From contig NZ_SCVH01000121.1 of assembly GCF_004296935.1 (NCBI RefSeq), positions 1 through 47,320 of the forward strand: DNA of 47,320 nucleotides. Direction: 5' to 3'. The stretch comes from Reyranella sp. (GTDB lineage: Bacteria > Pseudomonadota > Alphaproteobacteria > Reyranellales > Reyranellaceae). Under the pieces are notes generated by a model. That model worked only from the letters and a program-made list of their open reading frames with translations, made no database searches and had not been told where the DNA came from. This document shows positions 7,899 to 14,654 of this stretch, piece after piece. Each line of letters starts with the position of its first letter. The stretch's first letter is position 1. The position numbers and the translations under genes are program-made.

Positions 7899-8528
7899 AT
7901 GGCCCGTCCCAAGGCCCAGCCCTATCATCACGGCCAGCTTCGCGAGGCTCTGGCGGCGTCCGGACGGGCGCTTCTAGAGGAAAAGGGCATCCGCGGCTTC
8001 ACGCTGCGCGAATGCGCCCGCCGGGCGGGCGTTTCCCACGCCGCGCCCGCCTACCATTTCGCCTCGATCGACGACCTGCTGGCCGAACTGGCCACCCGGG
8101 GGTTCCAGGAACTCGCTGCGGCCATGACAGCCGAGGCCGAGCGGGCGGACGGCGAGGCGGTCGAGGGCGGTTCGACCAGCCGTCTGGTCGCCCAGGGTGT
8201 CGGCTACATGGCCTTCGCCGCCGGCAACCCGGCCCTGTTCCAGCTCATGTTCAGCCGCGAGGCCAACCGGCTCGAGACGCCGGCCCTGGCGGCCGCCGCC
8301 GAGGCGGTCCGTAACCTTCATGCCGCCGCTGTCGAGGCGGTCATTCCGCACGCCTCGGGCGAGATCAAGCAGCGCATGGCCGACTTCGCCGGCGCCTCGG
8401 TGCACGGCTTCATCAGCCTGCTGCTGGACGGCCAGATCGGCGGCAAGGATTCGTCGCGGGCGCTGAAAGCGCGTGGCCTGTCGCTGCTGTCGGCGATGGC
8501 CGAAACCGTCGTTCGCGTCGCCCGCTAG
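7899..8528 (+). CDS. TetR/AcrR family transcriptional regulator
   Basis: A 209-residue DNA-binding protein. The N-terminal helix-turn-helix is plain: LREALAASGRALLEEKGIRGFTLRECARRAGVSHAAPAYHFASIDDLL (about 14-61), where the usual VSxxxxYxHFxxKxxLL pattern appears as VSHAAPAYHFASIDDLL. The rest is an all-helical ligand-binding domain resembling the WHG/TetR_C type. CGGAGG lies 5 nt upstream of the ATG. Divergent from the LysE-like exporter, its probable target. Its stop overlaps the convergent acetyltransferase stop by CTAG. Confidence 0.93.
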   Translation: MARPKAQPYHHGQLREALAASGRALLEEKGIRGFTLRECARRAGVSHAAPAYHFASIDDLLAELATRGFQELAAAMTAEAERADGEAVEGGSTSRLVAQGVGYMAFAAGNPALFQLMFSREANRLETPALAAAAEAVRNLHAAAVEAVIPHASGEIKQRMADFAGASVHGFISLLLDGQIGGKDSSRALKARGLSLLSAMAETVVRVAR

Positions 8529-9124
8529 AGCGCGATGCGGAACAGCAATGTCTCGCCGCCGCCGTGGCTGGCCATCTTGGTGAAGCGCTCGACCAGGTAG
8601 CCGCCGTTGGCGGTGATCACCTTCTGCGACGGAAGATTGTCGAAATCGGTGGTGAGGTCGACGTGTTTTAGACCGAGCTTGCGAGCCTCCGGCAGCATCA
8701 ACGCCAGCGCCTGCGTGGCATAGCCTCGCCGTTGCTTCCATGGCACGACGGTATAGCCAAGATGCCCCAGCACGTATTTCGGCAGGTCGGACGTGCCGGG
8801 CTGCCAGCGGAAGTTCACCGAGCCGCAGAAACCGTCGTCCCACATCCAGCGGCGGTAGCCCGGCAGGCGCTTCACCGTGCTGCCGTCCGCCAACTTGATT
8901 GGTCCGCTCTTTGCCTCGGGATCGTCGAGCGAGGCCACGAAGGCGGCGGGATCGGCGGCGATCATCTCCAGCTCCTCGCGGGCGGACTCCTCGCGACGGA
9001 TATTGTCCGACCAGAAGCCGCGCCGGAGCGCATCGGCATAGGCGTCGAGATATTCGAGGGCGGGGACGACGAGTTTCAAGGCATTTTCCCGAAAACGGCC
9101 GGGTGCTGTAGCATACCGGGACAT
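8525..9124 (-). CDS. GNAT family N-acetyltransferase
   Basis: A 199-residue protein whose C-terminal half has GNAT features: VLGHLGYTVVPWKQRRGYATQALALML (the acetyl-CoA pyrophosphate loop, RRGYAT) and LTTDFDNLPSQKVITANGG. The substrate is unknown. The ATG at 9124 overlaps the divergent HAD gene's ATG (both inside CATG). An in-frame TTG at 9079 just before LKLVVPALEYL would leave a more normal promoter space and is a reasonable alternative start. The 3' end overlaps tetR by CTAG, so the gene has 4-nt overlaps on both sides. Confidence 0.82.
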   Translation of the reverse strand: MSRYATAPGRFRENALKLVVPALEYLDAYADALRRGFWSDNIRREESAREELEMIAADPAAFVASLDDPEAKSGPIKLADGSTVKRLPGYRRWMWDDGFCGSVNFRWQPGTSDLPKYVLGHLGYTVVPWKQRRGYATQALALMLPEARKLGLKHVDLTTDFDNLPSQKVITANGGYLVERFTKMASHGGGETLLFRIAL

Positions 9125-9740
9125 GAGTTCCAGCCCCGTCCTCGTCCTCGACATCGATGGTGTCATCTCGCTCGCCCAGCCCGAATCGGCGCACCCCTGG
9201 TACGCCACGCTGAAGGCCGACCTCGATCTCGACTACGCGGCGATCCAGCAGGGCTTCTTCCGCCGCGATTTCCTCGAAGTGCTGCGCGGCCGGCTCGATC
9301 TCTATGTGGCCCTGCAGGACTATCTCGAGCCGCTGGGCCTGGCCGGGCGTCTGGAAGAGTTCGTGGCCTACTGGTTCGAGAAGGACTGCGTCATCGACCG
9401 CGGCGTGCTGGCGCAAACCGATGGCTGGCGTCAGCGCACCGGCGGCCGCTGCTTCGCCGCCTCCAACCAGGAACATCACCGCATCGCCTACCTGCGGGAG
9501 CAGGGCGGGCTCGGCGCGCATTTCGACGAGATCGTCTATTCGGCGGCGCTGGGCGTCTGCAAGCCCGACCGCGTCTTCTACACCGCCGCGCAGGCGCGCA
9601 TGGGTGTCACCGTGGCGCAGTCGATCCTGTTCGTCGACGACAAGGCCGAGAACGTCGATGCCGCCCGCGCCGCCGGCTGGCGCGCCATGCTCTATCGCGG
9701 GCCGGAGAGCCTGGAGAAGGCATTGGCAGGTTGGGGCTGA
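9123..9740 (+). CDS. HAD superfamily hydrolase
   Basis: A 205-residue protein. Motif I VLVLDIDGVI gives the nucleophile Asp10 and Asp12; motif II is FAASNQEHHR; motif III Lys lies in VCKPDRVFY; motif IV is ILFVDDKAENVDAARAAGW. The cap is helical (subfamily I), as in phosphatases and dehalogenases such as GmhB- or YihX-like enzymes. The substrate cannot be named. The ATG shares bases with the divergent acetyltransferase start, and the cupin gene follows after 27 nt on the same strand. Confidence 0.88.
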   Translation: MSSSPVLVLDIDGVISLAQPESAHPWYATLKADLDLDYAAIQQGFFRRDFLEVLRGRLDLYVALQDYLEPLGLAGRLEEFVAYWFEKDCVIDRGVLAQTDGWRQRTGGRCFAASNQEHHRIAYLREQGGLGAHFDEIVYSAALGVCKPDRVFYTAAQARMGVTVAQSILFVDDKAENVDAARAAGWRAMLYRGPESLEKALAGWG

Positions 9741-9767
9741 CGCCCGCTTTCGTGCTAGACCGAACCC

Positions 9768-10097
9768 ATGCTGATGTTCGACATACCCTTCGGGACGACC
9801 GACTGGAGCGACGTGGAACGCACGGAACATGCCGGCGAGACCGGTAAGGCGTTCTGGCGGACCCGGAATTTCAACAATATCCGCGTGCGCATGGTCGAGT
9901 ACACGCCGGGCTATCTCGCCGACCACTGGTGCCTGAAGGGCCATGTCCTGCTGGTGCTGGAAGGCGAGTTGCACACCGAGCTGGCCGACGGGCGCACCGT
10001 CGTGCTGAAGCAGGGCCAGAGCTACCAGGTGGCCGACGGCGATCTCGCCCACCGTTCCTTCACCAGGGACGGCGCCAAACTTTTCATAGTGGACTGA
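9768..10097 (+). CDS. Small cupin-fold protein (ADHWC-x-KGH type)
   Basis: A 109-residue single-domain cupin. IPFGTTDWSDVERTEHAGETGKAFWRTRNF leads into RVRMVEYTPGYLADHWCLKGHVLLVLEGEL, where His and Cys of ADHWCLKGH occupy the cupin metal motif, and the second motif is QSYQVADGDLAHRS. It resembles the family annotated as DHCW-motif cupin proteins, which has no established reaction. It ends one base before the downstream dehydrogenase ATG, so the two genes are probably co-transcribed. Confidence 0.8.
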   Translation: MLMFDIPFGTTDWSDVERTEHAGETGKAFWRTRNFNNIRVRMVEYTPGYLADHWCLKGHVLLVLEGELHTELADGRTVVLKQGQSYQVADGDLAHRSFTRDGAKLFIVD

Positions 10098-10098
10098 C

Positions 10099-10986
10099 AT
10101 GACGGACATGATCGGATTTATCGGCGTCGGCACCATGGGCGAGCCGATGTGCCGCAACCTGGCGAAGAAAAGCGGCATGACGGTGCTGGCGGCCGACCGC
10201 GATCCGGCGCCGCTGAAGCGGCTCGAGGCCGACGGCGTCAAGACGGCCTCGCTCGATGAGATCGCCACGACCTGCCGCACGATCTTCCTGTCGCTGCCGG
10301 GCGGCAAGGAAGTCGAGCAGGTCTGCCTGGGCGAGGGCGGGCTGGTCTCGAAGGCAAAGCTCGGCTGGACCGTGATCGATCTCAGCACGGCGCCGCCGCG
10401 TCTCGCGCAGCAGCTCTACGAGGAATTCGAGGGCAGGGCCTCGGCCTTCGCCGACGCGCCGGTCGCGCGCACGCGCCAGGCCGCGATCGACGGTACGCTG
10501 TCGATCATGGTCGGCGCCACGCCGCCGTGCTTCGCCCGCATCGAACCGTTGCTGCGCCACATGGCGAGCGAGGTGACGCACTGCGGCGCCGCCGGCGCGG
10601 GCCAGACAGTCAAGATCCTGAACAACATGATCCTGTTCCAGACCGTGGTGGCGCTGGGTGAGGCGCTCGCCATCGCCCGCGCCCAGGGCGTCGACGGCAA
10701 GGTGCTGTTCGAGACGCTGACCAAGGGATCGGCGGACTCTTTCGCGCTGCGCAATCACGGCATGAAGGCGATGCTGCCGGGCGTCTTCCCCGAGCGCGCC
10801 TTCTCGAGCGAGTACGCGCTGAAAGACCTCGGCTACGCCATCGAGATGGCCGAGGCGCACGGCGTGCCGGCGCTGGGCGCCGACGTCGCCCGCGAGCTGA
10901 TGGAGCGGGCGGTGGAACTCGGTCACGGCAAGGAATACTGGCCGGTGCTGCTCAAGGCGATCGAGGACGCCACAGGGAAGGGCTGA
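10099..10986 (+). CDS. Beta-hydroxyacid dehydrogenase (3-hydroxyisobutyrate dehydrogenase family)
   Basis: A 295-residue NAD(P)-dependent oxidoreductase. The dinucleotide fold begins IGFIGVGTMGEPMCRNLAKK (GxGxxG near 8-13), the substrate loop is FADAPVARTRQAAIDGTLSIMVG, and the catalytic Lys sits in CGAAGAGQTVKILNNM. Length and motifs match 3-hydroxyisobutyrate, tartronate-semialdehyde and 6-phosphogluconate-like family members; the substrate is unresolved. In the substrate loop the usual Gly-Gly is replaced by ARTRQ, so specificity may differ. Follows the cupin gene by 1 nt and precedes the nitrile hydratase operon. Confidence 0.88.
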   Translation: MTDMIGFIGVGTMGEPMCRNLAKKSGMTVLAADRDPAPLKRLEADGVKTASLDEIATTCRTIFLSLPGGKEVEQVCLGEGGLVSKAKLGWTVIDLSTAPPRLAQQLYEEFEGRASAFADAPVARTRQAAIDGTLSIMVGATPPCFARIEPLLRHMASEVTHCGAAGAGQTVKILNNMILFQTVVALGEALAIARAQGVDGKVLFETLTKGSADSFALRNHGMKAMLPGVFPERAFSSEYALKDLGYAIEMAEAHGVPALGADVARELMERAVELGHGKEYWPVLLKAIEDATGKG

Positions 10987-10996
10987 GCCAAGGGCT

Positions 10997-11014
10997 GACC
11001 GGGAGCGCCCGGTC
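10997..11014 (+). terminator. Hairpin before the nitrile hydratase operon
   Basis: GACCGGG-agcg-CCCGGTC forms a perfect 7-bp stem 10 nt after the dehydrogenase stop. No T-run follows, so termination is unproven. It does mark the boundary between the two transcription units. Confidence 0.4.
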
Positions 11015-11055
11015 GATGTATGCTTGCCCGTAATTTGCAGTCGACGGAGCTTTCC

Positions 11056-11688
11056 ATGGCTGACCACGATCACGACCACCACGACGACCACGGCTCGGAA
11101 CTGTCGGAGACGCAGCTTCGCGTGCGTGCCCTGGAAACCATCCTGACCGAGAAGGGATACGTCGATCCGGCGGCGCTCGATGCCATCGTCGAGACCTACG
11201 AGACCAAGATCGGGCCGCGCAACGGCGCCGTCGTCGTGGCCAAGGCCTGGACCGATCCCGTTTTCCGCCAGGCGCTTCTCAGCGACGCCTCGAAGGCGGT
11301 CGCCGCACTCGGCCACGTCAGCAAAGTCGGCGATCATCTGGTAGCCGTCGAGAACACGCCTGAGAGACACAACATGATCGTCTGCACCTTGTGCTCCTGC
11401 TATCCGTGGGAAGTGCTCGGGCTGCCGCCGGTCTGGTACAAGTCCGCGCCCTACCGTTCGCGCGCGGTAAAAGATCCGCGCGGCGTCCTCGCCGATTTCG
11501 GTGTCGCGCTGCCGAAGGAAACCGAAGTCCGCGTCTGGGATTCGACGGCCGAGACGCGCTTCATCGTGCTGCCGATGCGGCCCGCCGGGACCGAGGGCTG
11601 GAGCGAGGAACGTCTCGCCGACCTCGTCACCCGCGATTCCATGATCGGCACCGGCCTCGCCCGCAAGCCCGGGGAGCTCGCGCAATGA
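11056..11688 (+). CDS. nthA: Nitrile hydratase alpha subunit, cobalt type
   Basis: A 210-residue catalytic subunit that hydrates nitriles to amides. The metal-claw motif VCTLCSC has Cys110, Cys113 and Cys115. Thr at position 111 marks the non-corrin cobalt class, where iron enzymes have Ser. The downstream [15 protein letters not shown] and [10 protein letters not shown] stretches are conserved. Oddly, residues 3-12 are all Asp or His (five of each), a tail that could bind or store metal. GGAG precedes the ATG. The 3' end overlaps the beta subunit start (ATGA), and the accessory gene follows, the usual arrangement. Confidence 0.97.
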   Translation: MADHDHDHHDDHGSELSETQLRVRALETILTEKGYVDPAALDAIVETYETKIGPRNGAVVVAKAWTDPVFRQALLSDASKAVAALGHVSKVGDHLVAVENTPERHNMIVCTLCSCYPWEVLGLPPVWYKSAPYRSRAVKDPRGVLADFGVALPKETEVRVWDSTAETRFIVLPMRPAGTEGWSEERLADLVTRDSMIGTGLARKPGELAQ

Positions 11689-12341
11689 ATGGCATCCACG
11701 ACATGGGCGGCATGGACGGCTTCGGCAAGGTCGAGGCCGAGCCGAACGAGCCGCCGTTCCACGCCCGCTGGGAAGGCCGCGTGCTCGCGATGCAGCGCGC
11801 CATGGGCTACGCCGGCGCCTGGCACATCGACCATTCGCGCTACGCCCAGGAGACGCTGCCGGCGCAGGTCTATCTCGCGGTCTCCTATTACCAGCGCTGG
11901 GAACTGGCGATGGAAAAGAACCTGGTGGCCCGCGGTTACATCACGCCGGACGAGCTGGCCGCCGGCCACGCGCTGCATCAGGCCAAGCCGTTGGAGCACA
12001 AGCTCACGCTCGATGTGGTGCGGGCAGGGCTGGCGCGCAGCTCGTTCTTTCGCCAGCAGCAGGCGCCGGCGCGCTTCAAGCCGGGCGATCGCGTGCGGAC
12101 GGTGAACATCAACCCGCAGGGCCACACCCGGCTGCCGCGCTATGCGCGTGACAAGCAGGGCGTGGTCGAACTGATCCACGGCTGCCACGCCTATCCCGAT
12201 TCGGTCGCGGCCGACAAGGGCGACGATCCGCAATGGCTTTACACGGTGGTGTTCGACGGAAGCGAGATCTGGGGCGCGGAGGCCGACCCGACGCTCAAGA
12301 TCTCGATCGATGCGTTCGAGCCCTATCTCGAGCCGGCGTAA
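11685..12341 (+). CDS. nthB: Nitrile hydratase beta subunit
   Basis: A 218-residue structural and active-site subunit. [16 protein letters not shown] is the canonical opening; [11 protein letters not shown], the C-terminal SH3-like fold [32 protein letters not shown], and the final [13 protein letters not shown] are also conserved. The Arg of the N-terminal domain that contacts the oxidised cysteines is expected in [11 protein letters not shown]. The start overlaps the alpha stop by 4 nt, giving 1:1 coupled synthesis. Forms alpha-beta heterodimers or heterotetramers in the cytoplasm. Confidence 0.96.
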   Translation: MNGIHDMGGMDGFGKVEAEPNEPPFHARWEGRVLAMQRAMGYAGAWHIDHSRYAQETLPAQVYLAVSYYQRWELAMEKNLVARGYITPDELAAGHALHQAKPLEHKLTLDVVRAGLARSSFFRQQQAPARFKPGDRVRTVNINPQGHTRLPRYARDKQGVVELIHGCHAYPDSVAADKGDDPQWLYTVVFDGSEIWGAEADPTLKISIDAFEPYLEPA

Positions 12342-12344
12342 GGC

Positions 12345-12704
12345 ATGATCGATCCAGCCGCCGTTCCGGGTCTTCCCTGCAACGTGGAAGGTCCGGTGTT
12401 TCGTGAGCCGTGGGAGGCCCAGGCCTTCGCCATGGCGCTGGCGTTGCATGCCCGCGGCCTGTTCACCTGGCCGGAATGGGCGGCGACGCTCAGTTCCGAG
12501 ATCAAGCGCGCGCAGGAAGCCGGCGACCCGGACACCGGGGAGACCTACTACCGGCACTGGCTCAAGGCGCTCGAACGCCTGGTCGCGGAGAAGGGCATTG
12601 CCGACGAGAAGACCCTGGCGCGCTACTACAACGCCTGGGACCACGCCGCCGATCGCACGCCTCACGGCGCGCCGATCGAGCTTCGGCCCGACGATTTCGA
12701 GTAG
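12345..12704 (+). CDS. Nitrile hydratase accessory/activator protein
   Basis: A 119-residue protein of the nitrile hydratase accessory family (p14K/NhlE-like), related to the N-terminal part of the beta subunit: VEGPVFREPWEAQAFAMALALHARGLFTWPEWAATL, then YYRHWLKALERLVAEKG. In cobalt enzymes these small proteins deliver metal by exchanging an alpha subunit already loaded with cobalt. It starts 4 nt after the beta stop. No cobalt permease of the NhlF type is nearby, so the metal must come from elsewhere. Confidence 0.9.
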   Translation: MIDPAAVPGLPCNVEGPVFREPWEAQAFAMALALHARGLFTWPEWAATLSSEIKRAQEAGDPDTGETYYRHWLKALERLVAEKGIADEKTLARYYNAWDHAADRTPHGAPIELRPDDFE

Positions 12705-12746
12705 ATCACCGCGGCCGATGGGCGCGCGAAGAGGGAGACGAGGCTG

Positions 12747-14270
12747 ATGGCGCGTATTGCCGTGGGTGGATTCCAGCACGAGACCAATACTTTCGCGCCG
12801 CAGCAGGCGACGTGGGACGAGTTCGTGCTCGCCGATGCCTGGCCGCCGCTGCTGCGCGGGCCCGAGATGATCGCGGGCGTCGAGGGCTTCAACATTCCGA
12901 TCGCCGGCGCGGTGAAACGCCTGGCTGAACTCGGCCATGAGATCGTGCCGCTCGCCTGGGCGGCGGCAGCGCCGGCGTCGTACGTGACCGAGGATGCCTA
13001 CGAGAAGATGTGGGCGCTGTTCGACGAGGACCTGAAAAAGCACGGGCCGTTCGATGCGGTCTATCTCGACCTGCACGGCGCCATGGTGGCGGAGAACACC
13101 GAGGACGGCGAAGGCGAGCTGCTGGCCCGCATCCGTGGCATCGTCGGCAACGAGCTGCCGATCGTGGCCAGTCTCGATTATCACGCCAACCTCACGCCCG
13201 AGATGGCCAGCCTCGCGACCGCGCTGGTGGGCTACCGCACCTATCCGCACATCGACATGGCGGTGACCGGCAAGCGCGCCGTCGAGCTGCTGGACAAGCT
13301 GCTCACGGAAAAGCGGCCGGTCTATCGCGCCTACCGCCAGCTCGATTTCCTGATTCCGCTGGTCTGGCAGTGCACCTTCATCGAGCCGGCCAAGGCGATC
13401 TTCGATCTCGTGGGCGAGCTGGAAGCGGGCGAGAAGAGCCACAACCAGGGCATCGTGAGCGTGACCCACACGCCGGGCTTTCCACCGGCCGACATCGCCC
13501 AGTGCGGCCCCGCGCTCGTGGTCTATGGCCATGACAAGGAGGCAGTGGAGGCCGCGGCCGACAAGCTCGCGGCCACGGTAAAGGCTCAGGAGAAGGCTTT
13601 TGCCGGCGAACTGCTCGACCCCGACCAGGCGGCGCTGCGCGCGATCGAGCTTTCGAAGAAGGCCAAGAAGCCGATCGTTCTGGCCGACGTGCAGGACAAT
13701 CCGGGAGCGGGTGGGACGTCCGACACGGTCGGTCTGCTGGCGGCGCTGATGCGTCACAAGGCGAGGGGCGCCGTGATCGGCATGATCGTGGACGAGGAAT
13801 CGGCCAAGGCGGCGGTCGAGACCGGCGAAGGCAACATCATGCGCCGCGGCATCGGCGCGGTGGTGGGCTATGCCGGCGAGAAGCCCGTCGAGGCCGACTG
13901 GCGCGTGGTCAAGCTCAGCGACGGCATCTTCACCGGCACCGGGCCGTTCTACGGTGGTGCCAAATTCCAGATCGGGCCGATGGCGCTGGTCACCGACGAG
14001 GCGTCGGGTGTCTCCGCCGTGCTGGCGTGCAAGCGCGTGCAGGCGGCCGACCAGGAGATGTTCCGCACCGTCGGCGTCGAGCCCGCTGATGTGCCGATCC
14101 TGGCGCTGAAATCGACGGTCCATTTCCGCGCCGACTTCCAGCCCATCGCCGAGACCATCCTGGTGGTGCAGTCGCCCGGCGCCCACATCACCGATCCGGT
14201 CGACATGCCCTACAAGTTCCTGCGCAAGGGCATGCGGCTCAGGCCGATGGGACCAGTACACGGCGCCTGA
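12747..14270 (+). CDS. M81 family metallopeptidase (MlrC-like)
   Basis: A 507-residue protein. RIAVGGFQHETNTFAP carries the family's HETNTF metal motif near residue 10; DLHGAM and SLDYHANLTPEM give further Asp/His ligands; and a C-terminal MlrC domain begins near residue 290 (PIVLADVQDNPGAGGTSDTVG). MlrC in sphingomonads finishes microcystin breakdown, but most members are in organisms that never see microcystin, and a general role on small peptides or amides is likelier. No signal peptide. It follows the nitrile hydratase accessory gene by 42 nt on the same strand and may be co-transcribed. GGGAG lies ahead of the ATG. Confidence 0.92.
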   Translation: MARIAVGGFQHETNTFAPQQATWDEFVLADAWPPLLRGPEMIAGVEGFNIPIAGAVKRLAELGHEIVPLAWAAAAPASYVTEDAYEKMWALFDEDLKKHGPFDAVYLDLHGAMVAENTEDGEGELLARIRGIVGNELPIVASLDYHANLTPEMASLATALVGYRTYPHIDMAVTGKRAVELLDKLLTEKRPVYRAYRQLDFLIPLVWQCTFIEPAKAIFDLVGELEAGEKSHNQGIVSVTHTPGFPPADIAQCGPALVVYGHDKEAVEAAADKLAATVKAQEKAFAGELLDPDQAALRAIELSKKAKKPIVLADVQDNPGAGGTSDTVGLLAALMRHKARGAVIGMIVDEESAKAAVETGEGNIMRRGIGAVVGYAGEKPVEADWRVVKLSDGIFTGTGPFYGGAKFQIGPMALVTDEASGVSAVLACKRVQAADQEMFRTVGVEPADVPILALKSTVHFRADFQPIAETILVVQSPGAHITDPVDMPYKFLRKGMRLRPMGPVHGA

Positions 14271-14281
14271 GTCAGCTGAGT

Positions 14282-14408
14282 CCGTGGGACACGGGTTCAC
14301 GTCGCCGACCTCTGGCGCCGCTTCAGCCAAGTCATTGGCCACACTGCCGAATCCGGTGTCTGCGGCAGCGGGCCGTGGGACACGGAATGGCCTGTTTCAC
14401 GTCGCCGA
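14282..14408. repeat. Degenerate direct repeat, two copies
   Basis: CCGTGGGACACGG is found at 14282-14294 and again at 14373-14385. Each copy is followed by TTCACGTCGCCGA (14296-14308 and 14396-14408), with 1 nt versus 10 nt between the two blocks. Each CCGTG/CACGG pair can form a small hairpin. The second copy is inside the 54-codon minus-strand gene, and the first is just past its stop. Both encode GDV...PCPT on the minus strand, so this looks like a duplicated piece of coding sequence. Confidence 0.6.
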
Positions 14409-14496
14409 TCGGTCGCGATAACGGGCGATAGAGCTGCGGCAGGCTCACGCAATCGCCGTAGGCTTCCCAGAGCTCGAGGGCTTCCCGTGCAGTCAT
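14332..14496 (-). CDS. Small protein of unknown function, 54 residues
   Basis: A short gene with a perfect AGGAGG ribosome site 5 nt before its ATG. The product begins MTAREALELWEAYGDCVSLP and continues to GDVKQAIPCPT, ending in an Arg/Cys-rich tail (ARCRRHRIRQCGQ) that may be a frame-changed end. I recognise no family. The WEAYGD core recurs on the same strand near 16.28 kb in a remnant with a stop in place of the Trp. It is divergent from the pepsin-like gene with 158 bp of AT-richer spacer between them. Short length and the duplicated DNA at its 3' end suggest a truncated member of a small gene family. Confidence 0.55.
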   Translation of the reverse strand: MTAREALELWEAYGDCVSLPQLYRPLSRPIGDVKQAIPCPTARCRRHRIRQCGQ

Positions 14497-14548
14497 ATGA
14501 TCCTCCTGTGATTCCTCACTTTCCGCGGCAGGAATATCAGAAGGATAG

Positions 14549-14612
14549 GATAGTGTAAATAGGGACTATCTTGTAGGCCGGTTGTATAACGTGCCAGCAT
14601 TTTGCTGGCACG
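14549..14612 (+). promoter_or_regulatory. Leader of the pepsin-like gene: operator-like dyad and perfect hairpin
   Basis: GATAGT (14549-14554) and ACTATC (14565-14570) form a 22-bp dyad in the most AT-rich part of the divergent spacer. TATAAC (14585-14590) resembles a -10 box without a convincing -35. A perfect hairpin follows at 14590-14612 (10-bp arms beginning CGTGCCAGCA, TTT loop) with no T-run on either strand. It ends 42 nt before the chosen ATG of the pepsin-like gene, so it is either a 5' leader structure or a protein site. Confidence 0.45.
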
Positions 14613-14654
14613 ATGCCCGTCGTCCATTCGCGCCCCAAGAGGAAGGCTTCCGCG

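Noticed and set aside
11451-14342. A 963-codon open frame antisense to the nitrile hydratase genes and the M81 gene
   Set aside because: It runs opposite to four well-identified genes, has no recognisable motif and no ribosome site. GC-rich codons on the sense strand make stop-free antisense frames common here.
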